From Bacillus sp. FJAT-49736 (GTDB taxonomy: Bacteria > Bacillota > Bacilli > Bacillales > Bacillaceae_C): a DNA stretch of 64,000 nucleotides. Positions 9,108-18,536 of the stretch are shown here, piece after piece. The stretch lies in contig NZ_JAGYPI010000001.1 in assembly GCF_018343615.1 (NCBI RefSeq), positions 868,001 through 932,000 of the forward strand. Direction: 5' to 3'. Under the pieces are notes generated by a model. The model did not search any database and was not told where the DNA came from. It worked only from the letters and a program-made list of their open reading frames with translations. Numbering within the stretch: position 1 is the first letter of the stretch; each line of letters starts with the position of its first letter. The position numbers and the translations under genes were made by a program.

Positions 9108-9860
9108 ATGACAAAAGATTTTCGTATGGAACAGCCGGGACCTGAAAAGGAGCAAGGGGACAATGATGTTAAATCTGGAATTGTTGAAAAGATTCAACAG
9201 CTTGGACAAACGAATGTTCCACAACTGCCACCGGAAAGTAATGTCCATTGCTTAACAATCGTTGGTCAAATCGAAGGGCATATGCAGCTGCCACCACAAA
9301 ATAAAACAACGAAATATGAGCATATAATCCCACAGCTAGTGGCAATAGAACAAAACCCAAAAATTGAAGGTCTGGTCATTATATTAAATACAGTTGGTGG
9401 AGATGTCGAAGCAGGATTAGCTATTTCTGAAATGATCTCCTCCTTATCAAAGCCAACAGTATCCATTGTTTTAGGTGGAGGACATTCCATAGGAGTTCCA
9501 ATCGCTGTATCAACTGACTATTCCTTTATTGCAGAAACTGCTACGATGACGATTCATCCTATCCGTTTAACAGGATTAGTAATAGGTGTTCCGCAAACAT
9601 TTGAATATTTGGACAAAATGCAGGAAAGGGTCATAAAATTTGTTACAAGGAATTCCAAAGTAAAGGAAGAGGTTTTCAAGGACTTAATGCTAGCAAAAGG
9701 AAATTTAACCCGCGATATTGGAACAAATGTAGTCGGAGAAGATGCAGTTAAATATGGATTGATTGACGAAGTAGGTGGAATTGGAAAAGCATTAAAAAAA
9801 TTAAATGAACTGATTGAAAGTAAAAAATCACAACACCACCATGAGGGGCTAATACAATGA
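9108..9860 (+). CDS. tepA: ClpP-like translocation-enhancing protein TepA
   Basis: A 250-residue ClpP-class serine peptidase homologue, known in B. subtilis as TepA/YmfB and linked to protein export and to degradation of spore proteins. The catalytic Ser127 is in GGGHSIGVP and His150 in MTIHPIR, set in a ClpP fold ([17 protein letters not shown] at about 94-110). The start has AAAAAGGAG upstream. The stop overlaps the ylzJ start by 4 bases. Order rnjB-tepA-ylzJ-spoIIIE matches B. subtilis. Confidence 0.9.
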   Translation: MTKDFRMEQPGPEKEQGDNDVKSGIVEKIQQLGQTNVPQLPPESNVHCLTIVGQIEGHMQLPPQNKTTKYEHIIPQLVAIEQNPKIEGLVIILNTVGGDVEAGLAISEMISSLSKPTVSIVLGGGHSIGVPIAVSTDYSFIAETATMTIHPIRLTGLVIGVPQTFEYLDKMQERVIKFVTRNSKVKEEVFKDLMLAKGNLTRDIGTNVVGEDAVKYGLIDEVGGIGKALKKLNELIESKKSQHHHEGLIQ

Positions 9861-10087
9861 TACTTCATACTACTGTACCGTTAGAATTAATTTTTCCAAC
9901 AGAGCTCTCCGAATACGAAAAGCAGGAATATATTACGTACAATGGAATACCAATGATTGTTGAGGCAATGGGAGAAGAAAAAAGAGTAATTAGAATATTA
10001 AGTACAAACCCAGAAGATTACTTAAACAATAGTATTATGCCGGGACAAATGATTTCAATTAATAAAGGTTATGATATAATGAAATAA
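9857..10087 (+). CDS. ylzJ: YlzJ-like small protein
   Basis: A 76-residue conserved protein of unknown function found next to tepA in Bacillus. It starts in the ATGA overlap with tepA, so it is translationally coupled. It is a soluble, acidic, mixed alpha/beta sequence with [14 protein letters not shown] near the N-terminus. A hairpin terminator follows 7 bases after the stop. The family call comes from position and sequence likeness; no function should be read into it. Confidence 0.8.
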   Translation: MILHTTVPLELIFPTELSEYEKQEYITYNGIPMIVEAMGEEKRVIRILSTNPEDYLNNSIMPGQMISINKGYDIMK

Positions 10088-10094
10088 AAGGGTA

Positions 10095-10120
10095 AGCAGC
10101 CTTAATATGGCTGCTTTCTT
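10095..10120 (+). terminator. Hairpin terminator between ylzJ and spoIIIE
   Basis: Stem AGCAGCC/GGCTGCT with a 7-base loop and TTCTT tail. It overlaps the upstream in-frame ATG 10107 of spoIIIE, which supports the later spoIIIE start. Confidence 0.8.
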
Positions 10121-10163
10121 ATATATTTGTAAATTATTTCAAAAGATTTCTGAGGGTGATGTC

Positions 10164-12473
10164 ATGGCCAAAACAAAAAGAAGAACGAGAAAGGAAAAAC
10201 AAATTAAATCGAATATACGCTTTGAATTAACTGGAATGATATTAATCGCTGTAAGTATCATTTCTATTATTAAATTAGGAGCTGTTGGCAAAGCGCTCGT
10301 TTTTTTCTTTCGCTTTTTTCTTGGGGAATGGTATATATTTGCGTTAGTTGGCATCATTTGGCTCGCCGGCTATTTAATGATAAAAAGAAAGATGCCAATT
10401 TTCCTAACAAGACGTCTAATAGGTACATATATTTTTATTATGAGTCTATTATTGCTTAGTCATGTTAAATTATTTGAACTAAAGGCTCAAGAAGGACATT
10501 TATCGAATGCAAGTGTTGTTACAAATACATGGGAAATTTTTTGGCAGGAAGTAATGGGAGAAACGTCTACTCATGATTTAGGCGGTGGGATGATTGGTGC
10601 TGTTTTATTTGCTGCATCTCATTTTTTATTTGATTCCCTAGGAACAAAAATAGTTTCTATCGTTTTTATCTTAATTGGTTTTATATTAGTAACAGGAAAA
10701 TCTCTTGGACCTTTATTCGAGAAAATGGGCACAAAGCTTGCTGAATTTATTAAAGGGCAATGGAAGTTGTCTAGAGAAGATATCAAGGCTTGGAAAAACA
10801 ATCGAAAGGAAAGAAAAGAATCTAAGCAGGCGAAGGAAGCCCCAGTGCCTGCTGAAGTGACTATTAAAGATTCAAGAGCAGAAAGTACAAAAGGAGCTGC
10901 TCCAATTATTTCAAGCTTTACCGAAAGAGCATACACTCCAGAAGAAAACGGAGCTGTAAATCATAATATGGTATCTACTGAAGTGATGGAGGATGATCAA
11001 GAGGATGATCTGCCACCAAATATTAGCTTTACAGAAATAGAAAATGAAGACTATCAGCTTCCGTCTATTACATTATTAAAAAGACCTAAAGCAACGGATC
11101 AGAGCAGTGAATATGAACTGATACATGCCAATGCGGCAAAGTTAGAAAGGACCTTTAATAGTTTTGGCGTAAAAGCACATGTAACTCAAGTTCATTTAGG
11201 CCCTGCTGTTACTAAGTATGAAATTCATCCTGATATAGGTGTTAAGGTAAGTAAAATTGTCAGTTTAAGCGATGATCTGGCATTGGCATTGGCGGCTAAA
11301 GATATACGAATGGAAGCGCCTATTCCAGGAAAATCAGCAATTGGAATTGAAGTTCCAAACTCAGAGGTTGCAATGGTTTCCTTAAGGGAAGTATTGGAAT
11401 CTAAAACTAATGATAACTCTGACTTGAAATTGCAAATAGCACTTGGAAGGGATATTACTGGTGAGGCAGTTTTGGCGGAATTGAATAAAATGCCGCATTT
11501 GCTTGTAGCAGGTGCAACAGGTAGCGGAAAAAGTGTTTGTATTAATGGAATTATTACAAGTATTTTAATGAGAGCGAAACCTCACGAAGTGAAGCTTATG
11601 ATGATTGATCCGAAAATGGTAGAGCTAAATGTGTACAATGGTGTTCCGCATCTTCTCGCACCAGTAGTAACAAATGCCAAAAAAGCATCACAAGCATTGA
11701 AAAAAGTAGTAAGCGAAATGGAAAGAAGATATGAATTATTCTCACATAGCGGAACTCGTAATATCGAAGGATATAACGACCATGTTAAGCGCAGCAATCT
11801 GGAAACCGGGGAAAAACAACCGCTGTTACCATATATTGTCGTCATTGTGGACGAGCTTGCTGATTTAATGATGGTTGCTTCCAATGATGTGGAAGATTCT
11901 ATTACAAGGCTAGCACAAATGGCTCGTGCTGCTGGTATTCATCTAATCATTGCTACTCAGCGTCCATCCGTTGATGTTATAACTGGTGTCATAAAAGCAA
12001 ATATTCCATCCCGGATTGCCTTTGCGGTATCATCTGCAACTGATTCCAGAACTATTTTGGACATGGGTGGTGCAGAAAAGCTTTTAGGGCGCGGTGATAT
12101 GCTATTTCTACCAGTTGGTGCCTCAAAGCCTGTCCGCGTTCAAGGTGCTTTTCTATCAGATGAGGAAGTAGAGAGTGTGGTAGATTTCGTTATCTCTCAA
12201 CAAAAAGCTCAGTATCAAGAGGAAATGATACCGGACGAATTACCGGATGTTGCGGAAGAAGTAGATGATGAATTATACGATGATGCTGTACAATTAATAG
12301 CAGAAATGCAAACAGCATCTGTATCCATGCTCCAAAGACGTTTTCGAATTGGATATACTAGGGCCGCACGATTAATTGATGAAATGGAAAATAGGGGAGT
12401 AGTGGGTCCATATGAAGGAAGCAAGCCAAGAGTTGTTCTAATACCGAAACCATCTGAAGAACAAACTTCATAA
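10164..12473 (+). CDS. spoIIIE: DNA translocase SpoIIIE
   Basis: FtsK/SpoIIIE-family motor that pumps the chromosome into the forespore at the sporulation septum and clears trapped DNA in vegetative septa. The start is ATG 10164 after GAGGGTG, giving 769 residues ([13 protein letters not shown]...); the in-frame ATG 10107 falls in the upstream terminator. Four membrane segments lie in about residues 20-180, followed by a linker. The motor carries Walker A in GATGSGKS and Walker B in [12 protein letters not shown]. The C-terminal gamma domain (about the last 65 residues, with [19 protein letters not shown]) recognises the SRS sequences. Length is close to the 787 of B. subtilis. Confidence 0.97.
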   Translation: MAKTKRRTRKEKQIKSNIRFELTGMILIAVSIISIIKLGAVGKALVFFFRFFLGEWYIFALVGIIWLAGYLMIKRKMPIFLTRRLIGTYIFIMSLLLLSHVKLFELKAQEGHLSNASVVTNTWEIFWQEVMGETSTHDLGGGMIGAVLFAASHFLFDSLGTKIVSIVFILIGFILVTGKSLGPLFEKMGTKLAEFIKGQWKLSREDIKAWKNNRKERKESKQAKEAPVPAEVTIKDSRAESTKGAAPIISSFTERAYTPEENGAVNHNMVSTEVMEDDQEDDLPPNISFTEIENEDYQLPSITLLKRPKATDQSSEYELIHANAAKLERTFNSFGVKAHVTQVHLGPAVTKYEIHPDIGVKVSKIVSLSDDLALALAAKDIRMEAPIPGKSAIGIEVPNSEVAMVSLREVLESKTNDNSDLKLQIALGRDITGEAVLAELNKMPHLLVAGATGSGKSVCINGIITSILMRAKPHEVKLMMIDPKMVELNVYNGVPHLLAPVVTNAKKASQALKKVVSEMERRYELFSHSGTRNIEGYNDHVKRSNLETGEKQPLLPYIVVIVDELADLMMVASNDVEDSITRLAQMARAAGIHLIIATQRPSVDVITGVIKANIPSRIAFAVSSATDSRTILDMGGAEKLLGRGDMLFLPVGASKPVRVQGAFLSDEEVESVVDFVISQQKAQYQEEMIPDELPDVAEEVDDELYDDAVQLIAEMQTASVSMLQRRFRIGYTRAARLIDEMENRGVVGPYEGSKPRVVLIPKPSEEQTS

Positions 12474-12496
12474 ATAAATAATTAAATAAAACAGAA

Positions 12497-12556
12497 GATG
12501 CCGTTTCTAATGAACTTAACATCCCAAGACTTAATGGGGAAAATAGCAACGGCATC
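12497..12556. other. Long-loop inverted repeat after spoIIIE
   Basis: A 9-bp stem GATGCCGTT/AACGGCATC encloses 42 bases, inside which short CATCCC/GGGG-type pairing is possible. TCTCTTTG follows. It may act as the spoIIIE terminator, but the loop is long for one and the tail is poor in T. Confidence 0.5.
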
Positions 12557-12720
12557 TCTCTTTGATTATTCTCAATATTTATTTTAGTAAGAAAATAAGT
12601 AAATTGGAAAAAACATCGAACTTTCTATCATGTTATTTCGATATTTTTCGACAAACATTTAAATTTCTATTTATTATACCTTTAAAAAATGTTATAGTAT
12701 TTTCGATTAGTAGGAATAAT

Positions 12721-12738
12721 ACATCAGAGGTCTGATGT
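12721..12738. promoter_or_regulatory. Candidate YmfC (GntR) operator 1
   Basis: An 18-base near-perfect palindrome ACATCAGAGGTCTGATGT (8-bp arms, 2-bp centre) 29 bases before the ymfC start. Its core AGAGGTCTGA recurs in inverse orientation before nupO (14742). Two copies in one regulator-transporter locus suggest autoregulation by YmfC; the assignment is inference. Confidence 0.55.
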
Positions 12739-12766
12739 CTTAAGAAAATATGGGGTGTTTCTTCAA

Positions 12767-13492
12767 ATGTCGGTCAAAGCAGATAATCGCCATTTATATC
12801 TTCAAGTCATTGATCATTTAAAAAATGATATAGAAAATGGCGTATATAAAGAAAAAGAAAAGCTGCCTTCAGAGTTTGATTTGGCAAAAAAGCTGGGAGT
12901 CAGCAGGGCAACACTAAGAGAGGCTCTACGTATTCTCGAGGAAGAAAACGTAATAACGAGGAGGCATGGTGTCGGCACATTTGTAAATGCAAAGCCATTG
13001 TTTACCTCTGGCATAGAGCAACTAAATAGTGTTACTAATATGATTCTTCAAGCGGGAATGGACCCTGGTACTATTTTCTTAAGTACAACAACTTTAGGAC
13101 CTTCAGAAGAGGATATCCGACGATTTTCCTGTCAAAAAGAAGATGAGATTGCAGTAATTGAACGGGTTCGCACAGCAAATGGAGAACCGGTAGTCTATTG
13201 TATTGATAAAATTCCAGCAAATCTATTTCCGTGGAATTTTTCAAAACATGACGGGTCGATTTTTGAAACATTAGAAACGTATAGCAAAAAGAAAATTGCG
13301 TATGCGGTTACACAAATCGAACCAATTGGTTACCATGATAAAATTTCTCCAATCTTGGATTGTGATCCCGAAACGGCATTACTGATTTTGAAACAGCTTC
13401 ATTATGATGAGGAAGACCAACCGATATTATTCTCTGTAAATTATTTTAAGGCGGACAAATTCAGCTTCCATGTTCTAAGGAAGAGAATTTAG
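12767..13492 (+). CDS. ymfC: GntR/HutC-family transcriptional regulator YmfC
   Basis: A 241-residue regulator with an N-terminal winged helix ([20 protein letters not shown] and [16 protein letters not shown], about residues 29-65) and a C-terminal UTRA ligand domain (about 85-240). ATG 12767, after GGGGTG with a 9-base spacer, is the likely start and gives the same length as B. subtilis YmfC; the GTG at 12755 adds four residues and has no ribosome site. The next genes are a nucleoside-type ABC transporter, so the regulator probably controls it and senses a nucleoside-related ligand. This is inference from position and from shared palindromes. Confidence 0.9.
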   Translation: MSVKADNRHLYLQVIDHLKNDIENGVYKEKEKLPSEFDLAKKLGVSRATLREALRILEEENVITRRHGVGTFVNAKPLFTSGIEQLNSVTNMILQAGMDPGTIFLSTTTLGPSEEDIRRFSCQKEDEIAVIERVRTANGEPVVYCIDKIPANLFPWNFSKHDGSIFETLETYSKKKIAYAVTQIEPIGYHDKISPILDCDPETALLILKQLHYDEEDQPILFSVNYFKADKFSFHVLRKRI

Positions 13493-13542
13493 TATGCTTA
13501 ATGACGTATTTCTACTAAATCACAAATATAGGAGGAACAAAG

Positions 13543-14613
13543 GTGAAAAAGCGTAAAATTGGTTTAGCTCTCTCACTAGTATTGGCTGCTGGTACACTTT
13601 TAGGTGCTTGTGGTACAAGTTCAAAAAACGAGGGGAAAAATGGGAAAAGCGACCATTTCACTGTAGCAATGGTTACAGATACTGGTGGTGTTGATGACAG
13701 ATCATTCAACCAGTCTGCGTGGGAAGGTCTACAAAAATTTGGAAGCGACAACAACCTTACTAAAGGTACAAATGGCTTTAATTATATTCAATCAACAAGT
13801 GATGCGGATTATGTAACTAACTTAAATACAGCTGTTCGTAATCACTATAATTTGGTATATGGAATCGGATTCAAAATGCAAGATGCGGTTTCAAAAGTTG
13901 CTAAACAACGTCCAAATACTGAATTTGCTATCGTAGATAGTGTTATTACAGACCGTAACAACGTTGCTTCCATCACTTTCAAAGAAAATGAAGGATCATT
14001 CCTTGTAGGTGTTGTAGCAGGATTAACAACAAAAACAAATAAAATCGGCTTTATCGGCGGAATTGAAAGCGATTTAATTAATAAATTTGCTGCTGGCTTC
14101 CAAGCTGGTGTGAAAGCGGTTAATCCAAATGCAAAGGTAGATATTCAATGGGCTGGATCCTTCGATGATGCTAGTAAAGGTCAATCCATTGCTTCTGCAA
14201 TGTATAAATCTGGTGCAGACGTAATTTATCATGCAGCTGGTAACGTTGGTAAAGGTGTATTCGCTGAAGCGAAAAACATTAAAAAACAAGATCCTAATAA
14301 AAATGTTTGGGTAATCGGTGTAGACCGTGACCAAAATGACGAAGGTAAAGTTACTGTAAATGGCAAGGATTATAATGTTACGTTAACATCTATGGTTAAG
14401 CGTGTAGACTTAGCAGTTGAAGATTTATCTAAAAAAGCAAAAGATGGCAACTTCCCTGGTGGAAAACTACTTGAGTATGGATTAACTGATAATGCAGTGG
14501 GTATTGCTCCATCTCAAGAAAATCTGTCTCCTGATGTTTTAAAAGCGGTTGATGATTGGAAGAAAAAAATCATTAATGGTGATGTGAAGGTTCCTTTAAA
14601 ACCTACAAAGTAA
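13543..14613 (+). CDS. nupN: BMP-family nucleoside-binding lipoprotein
   Basis: Extracellular solute-binding lipoprotein of the BmpA/NupN family, 356 residues, probably delivering purine nucleosides to the NupOPQ membrane complex. It starts at GTG 13543 after AGGAGG. The signal peptide ends in the lipobox LGAC with lipidated Cys23, and the mature part has [23 protein letters not shown], typical of the family (shown here as two joined motifs: [14 protein letters not shown] and SAWEGLQ). A double hairpin after the stop may reduce read-through to the transporter genes, the usual pattern for an abundant binding protein. Confidence 0.88.
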   Translation: MKKRKIGLALSLVLAAGTLLGACGTSSKNEGKNGKSDHFTVAMVTDTGGVDDRSFNQSAWEGLQKFGSDNNLTKGTNGFNYIQSTSDADYVTNLNTAVRNHYNLVYGIGFKMQDAVSKVAKQRPNTEFAIVDSVITDRNNVASITFKENEGSFLVGVVAGLTTKTNKIGFIGGIESDLINKFAAGFQAGVKAVNPNAKVDIQWAGSFDDASKGQSIASAMYKSGADVIYHAAGNVGKGVFAEAKNIKKQDPNKNVWVIGVDRDQNDEGKVTVNGKDYNVTLTSMVKRVDLAVEDLSKKAKDGNFPGGKLLEYGLTDNAVGIAPSQENLSPDVLKAVDDWKKKIINGDVKVPLKPTK

Positions 14614-14621
14614 TTCATTAA

Positions 14622-14702
14622 GGGATTGGCATTTTGCCAATCCCCATAAAAATGTTAACGGAAGTGCAGAAAAAGATTTTGCTTTTCCGTTAGGATTTTT
14701 TA
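14622..14702 (+). terminator. Two hairpins after nupN (partial termination/stability element)
   Basis: First hairpin GGGATTGGC/GCCAATCCC (14622-14644) without a T tail, probably a 3' RNA stabiliser. Second hairpin TAACGGAA/TTCCGTTA (14656-14692), followed by AGGATTTTTT, looks like a terminator. Together they would leave nupN in excess over nupOPQ. Confidence 0.65.
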
Positions 14703-14741
14703 ATCCTATTAAAGCTTAGCTAAGAATTATGCCTTTACAAA

Positions 14742-14757
14742 TGTCAGACCTCTAACC
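14742..14757. promoter_or_regulatory. Candidate YmfC operator 2
   Basis: TGTCAGACCTCTAAC, the reverse complement of which contains AGAGGTCTGA, the exact core of the palindrome before ymfC at 12721. It lies 44 bases before the nupO start. The palindrome is shorter here (arms TTAGA/TCTGA). Confidence 0.45.
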
Positions 14758-14800
14758 ACATAGGTTACAAATATATATAATTTATAAGGAGTGGATGCGG

Positions 14801-16336
14801 GTGGATTATGTAATTGAAATGCTCAATATTCGTAAAGAATTTCCAGGCATTATTGCAAATGACAACATTACATTACAGTTGAAAAAGGGTGAAATTCATG
14901 CGCTACTTGGCGAGAATGGAGCAGGAAAGTCAACTTTGATGAATGTGTTGTTTGGCCTCTATCAGCCTGAAAAAGGGGAAATTCGTGTAAATGGTAAACC
15001 GGTTAAAATAACAAATCCTAATATTGCAAATGATTTAGGAATAGGAATGGTTCATCAGCATTTCATGCTAGTGGAGAAATTTACAGTGACAGAAAATATC
15101 ATTCTTGGCAAAGAACCTAAATCTGCTGGTGCAATTGATATAAAGAGGGCTGAAAAGGAAGTTCGGGAAATCTCCGAGAAGTATAATTTATCAGTGGATC
15201 CGCGGGCGAAAATCTCTGATATTTCTGTAGGTATGCAGCAAAGGGTAGAAATTTTGAAAACATTATATCGTGGTGCAGATATTATTATTTTCGATGAGCC
15301 AACTGCTGTCTTAACCCCTCAAGAAATTACAGAGCTTATACAAATTATGAAAGCATTAATCCGTGAAGGAAAATCGATTATCCTTATTACCCATAAATTA
15401 AAAGAAATTATGGAGGTTTGTGACAGGGTAACGGTAATTCGTAAAGGTAAGGGGATTGGCACAGTTAATGTAAGCGAGACAAATCCTACTGAGCTTGCTA
15501 ATTTAATGGTTGGCCGAGAGGTTGTTTTTAAAACCGAGAAAAAGGGTGCTAATCCAAAAGAAACTGTATTGGAAATTAATAATTTAATAGTTAAAGACTC
15601 ACGCGGTGTTGATGCTGTTAAAGGACTTAATCTAGCTGTACGTAGTGGAGAAATCATCGGGATTGCAGGAGTCGATGGAAATGGACAAACAGAATTAATT
15701 GAAGCAATAACAGGTCTTCGTAAATCTGAAAGCGGCTCCATAAAATTAAATGGTAAAGAAATAAGTGCACTAAAACCAAGGAAAATAACGGAAAGTGGGT
15801 TAGGACATATTCCGGAAGATCGTCACAAGCACGGCCTCGTATTAGATTTTCCTATTGGTGAAAATATGGCGTTGCAATCTTATTATAAAAAGCCATTTTC
15901 AAAAAATGGTGTTCTAAACTTCAAAGAAATCTATAAAAAGGCAAAACAGCTAATACTTGAGTTCGATGTCCGGACACCGAGTGAATATACTCTTGCCCGT
16001 TCCCTTTCAGGGGGGAATCAGCAAAAAGCCATTATTGGCCGGGAAGTTGACCGAGACCCAGATTTGCTAATTGCTGCTCAACCTACCCGTGGTCTGGATG
16101 TTGGAGCTATTGAATTTATTCATAAGCGCTTAATTGAGCAACGTGACAAAGGTAAGGCAGTATTACTAATATCCTTTGAACTTGAGGAAATCATAAATGT
16201 TAGCGATCGAATTGCCGTTATTTACGAAGGAAATATCATAGATATTGTCGATCCGAAAGAAACCTCTGAGCAAGAGCTCGGATTATTAATGGCTGGATCG
16301 AAACGTACGGGAGAAGGTGAATCAGCAAATGTCTAA
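14801..16336 (+). CDS. nupO: Nucleoside ABC transporter ATP-binding protein
   Basis: Double-ATPase subunit of 511 residues, very close to B. subtilis NupO (YufO), which powers guanosine uptake. The start is GTG 14801 (MDYVIEMLNIRKEFPGI), 9 bases after AAGGAG; ATG 14795 is too close to that ribosome site. The first ATPase has GENGAGKST and the ABC signature SVGMQQR; the second has a degenerate Walker A, GVDGNGQTE, and LSGGNQQKA with AAQPTRGLDVGA. The degenerate second site is normal for this family. It overlaps nupP by 8 bases. Confidence 0.95.
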   Translation: MDYVIEMLNIRKEFPGIIANDNITLQLKKGEIHALLGENGAGKSTLMNVLFGLYQPEKGEIRVNGKPVKITNPNIANDLGIGMVHQHFMLVEKFTVTENIILGKEPKSAGAIDIKRAEKEVREISEKYNLSVDPRAKISDISVGMQQRVEILKTLYRGADIIIFDEPTAVLTPQEITELIQIMKALIREGKSIILITHKLKEIMEVCDRVTVIRKGKGIGTVNVSETNPTELANLMVGREVVFKTEKKGANPKETVLEINNLIVKDSRGVDAVKGLNLAVRSGEIIGIAGVDGNGQTELIEAITGLRKSESGSIKLNGKEISALKPRKITESGLGHIPEDRHKHGLVLDFPIGENMALQSYYKKPFSKNGVLNFKEIYKKAKQLILEFDVRTPSEYTLARSLSGGNQQKAIIGREVDRDPDLLIAAQPTRGLDVGAIEFIHKRLIEQRDKGKAVLLISFELEEIINVSDRIAVIYEGNIIDIVDPKETSEQELGLLMAGSKRTGEGESANV

Positions 16337-17372
16337 TAGATATATGAATTTATTAATACCAGTAATTGCGGTTATTCTCGGACTGGTTGCAGGTGCGATA
16401 ATCATGCTAATTACTGGATACAATCCGATTTCGGGTTATGCTGCACTTTGGAATGGAGCATTTGGCCAGACCTTTTATATCGGCGAGACTTTAAGGCAAA
16501 CAACTCCTTATATACTTGCTGGTCTTGCGGTTGCTTTTGCATTTCGAACTGGTTTGTTCAACATTGGGGTAGAAGGTCAATTGCTAGTTGGCTGGGTTGC
16601 CTCTGTATGGGTGGGTTTGGCTTTAGACCTTCCAAAAATCATTGAATTGCCCCTTGCAATTATCGCTGCAGGAGTAGCTGGTGCAATTTGGGGATTTATT
16701 CCTGGGTTTTTAAAGGCAAGGCTTCGTGTTCATGAGGTTATTATTACTATTATGATGAATTATATTGCTTTGCATGTAACGAACTATATTATCCGTAATG
16801 TTCTATCAAAGCAAGGGGATAAGACAGCACAAATTCACGATTCTGCATCGTTGCAATCGAATTTTCTACAAAACATTACTGATTTTTCCACTTTGCATAA
16901 TGGAATTTATCTTGCGATTATTGCAGCTATTATCATGTGGTTCTTGTTGGAAAAGACTACAAAAGGCTTTGAATTAAGAGCTGTCGGTTTTAATCATCAT
17001 GCATCACAATATGCAGGTATGAACGTTAATCGTAATATTGTTCAGTCTATGGTAATTTCAGGGATATTCGCCGGAATCGGCGGTGCAATGGAAGGCCTTG
17101 GAACTTTTGGATTTGCTTTTATTCACACAGGCTTTTCGGGAGTTGGATTTGATGGAATTGCCGTTGCGTTATTAGGTGGTAATACTGCTTTTGGCGTTGT
17201 TATTTCAGCGTTGCTATTTGGTGCTTTGCGAGTCGGGTCATTGAACATGCCGCAAGAAGCAGGAGTGCCGAATGAACTTGTTGAAATTGTTATAGCACTT
17301 ATTATTTTCTTTGTTGCTTCAAGCTATATTATTAAATGGGCAATTGCTCGATTTAAAAGGGAGGCAAAATAA
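16329..17372 (+). CDS. nupP: Nucleoside ABC transporter permease
   Basis: Membrane permease of the BPD/LivHM-like group, 347 residues with about nine hydrophobic segments and the conserved FNIGVEGQLLVG motif near residue 78. ATG 16329 lies inside the end of nupO (8-base overlap) and follows AAGGTG; the GTG at 16317 is less well placed. It forms the membrane channel with NupQ. In B. subtilis the four genes are at another locus; here they are joined to ymfC. Confidence 0.93.
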   Translation: MSNRYMNLLIPVIAVILGLVAGAIIMLITGYNPISGYAALWNGAFGQTFYIGETLRQTTPYILAGLAVAFAFRTGLFNIGVEGQLLVGWVASVWVGLALDLPKIIELPLAIIAAGVAGAIWGFIPGFLKARLRVHEVIITIMMNYIALHVTNYIIRNVLSKQGDKTAQIHDSASLQSNFLQNITDFSTLHNGIYLAIIAAIIMWFLLEKTTKGFELRAVGFNHHASQYAGMNVNRNIVQSMVISGIFAGIGGAMEGLGTFGFAFIHTGFSGVGFDGIAVALLGGNTAFGVVISALLFGALRVGSLNMPQEAGVPNELVEIVIALIIFFVASSYIIKWAIARFKREAK

Positions 17373-18335
17373 ATGAGCTTTATGACCGCTTTAGAAATAA
17401 TAATTACTTCATCCCTTTTGATGGCAGCCCCTCTTATTTTTACTTCTTTGGGTGGAGTGTTTTCTGAACGATCCGGTGTTGTAAATATTGGATTAGAAGG
17501 ATTAATGATCATAGGTGCCTTTAGTTCTATTATTTTTAACCTGACTTTTGCGAATACCTTCGGTGCTGCAACACCGTGGATTGGTCTTCTTGTTGCCATG
17601 ATAATCGGAGGAATTTTTGCACTTATTCACGGTCTTGCTGCGATTAGCTTTCGAGCGGATCAAACTGTTAGTGGTGTGGCGATAAACTTTTTAGCGTTAG
17701 GATTATCCGTGTTCCTTGTGAAAATACTTTATCAAGGTAAGGGACAAACAAATACCATAACAGAAAATTTCAATAAAATTGATATCCCGGTTTTAAATCA
17801 TATCCCGTTTATAGGAAAATTATTTTTTAAGGATGTAACCTATCCTTCCTATTTAGCTATTATCATTGCAATTATTGTTTGGTATGTTATTTATAAAACC
17901 CCATTCGGTTTAAGACTTCGTTCTGTTGGTGAACACCCAATGGCAGCAGATACGATGGGGATTAATGTTATAAAAATGCGCTATATTGCTGTATTTTTAT
18001 CTGGTGTGTTTGGTGGTCTTGGTGGTGCGGTTTATGCACAAACAATTACATTAGACTTCGGCGCAACAACTATCGCCGGACAAGGCTTTATGGCCCTTGC
18101 AGCGATGATCTTTGGAAAATGGCATCCACTTGGAGCGATGGGGGCAGCATTATTCTTTGGTTTTGCACAGTCTTTAAGTATTGTAGGCGATCAAATCCCA
18201 TTCCTGAAAGATATTCCAAGTGTATACCTATTAATCGCGCCTTACGTTCTTACCATCTTGGCGTTAGCAGGATTCGTAGGAAAAGCAGAAGCACCAAAGG
18301 CGGATGGTATACCATATATTAAAGGACAGCGTTAA
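17373..18335 (+). CDS. nupQ: Nucleoside ABC transporter permease
   Basis: Second permease, 320 residues, with about eight membrane segments and the family motif VNIGLEGLMIIGAF near residues 34-47. The ATG follows the nupP stop with no gap, and GGGAGGC in the end of nupP is its ribosome site. It closes the operon, followed by a strong terminator. Together nupNOPQ make a complete importer: lipoprotein receptor, dual ATPase and two permeases. Confidence 0.93.
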   Translation: MSFMTALEIIITSSLLMAAPLIFTSLGGVFSERSGVVNIGLEGLMIIGAFSSIIFNLTFANTFGAATPWIGLLVAMIIGGIFALIHGLAAISFRADQTVSGVAINFLALGLSVFLVKILYQGKGQTNTITENFNKIDIPVLNHIPFIGKLFFKDVTYPSYLAIIIAIIVWYVIYKTPFGLRLRSVGEHPMAADTMGINVIKMRYIAVFLSGVFGGLGGAVYAQTITLDFGATTIAGQGFMALAAMIFGKWHPLGAMGAALFFGFAQSLSIVGDQIPFLKDIPSVYLLIAPYVLTILALAGFVGKAEAPKADGIPYIKGQR

Positions 18336-18343
18336 CAAAGATT

Positions 18344-18376
18344 AAATCCCGGAATCATATCCGGGATTTTTTTATG
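18344..18376 (+). terminator. Intrinsic terminator after nupQ
   Basis: Stem AAATCCCGG/CCGGGATTT with an 8-base loop, running into a seven-T tail. Confidence 0.92.
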
Positions 18377-18536
18377 TACTGAAAAATGATGTATCAAATT
18401 TCGCTTAACTGTACAGCGGTTAGCAAGGCGCTTGCACTTTTAGATGTAAATACTTGTAGGACAACAAGATAAAAATGTATAGTTAGAATAACTTCATTAC
18501 AAAATAGTAAAAGAAACCAAAAGGAGGTTAGTACAT

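Noticed and set aside
10107-10163. Extended N-terminus for spoIIIE
   Set aside because: The ATG at 10107 lies inside the terminator hairpin and has no ribosome site; ATG 10164 has GAGGGTG and matches the family N-terminus.
12647-12655. Spo0A box (TTCGACAAA) upstream of ymfC
   Set aside because: The nine bases match, but a single short site in AT-rich DNA, without a sporulation link for ymfC, is not enough to call.
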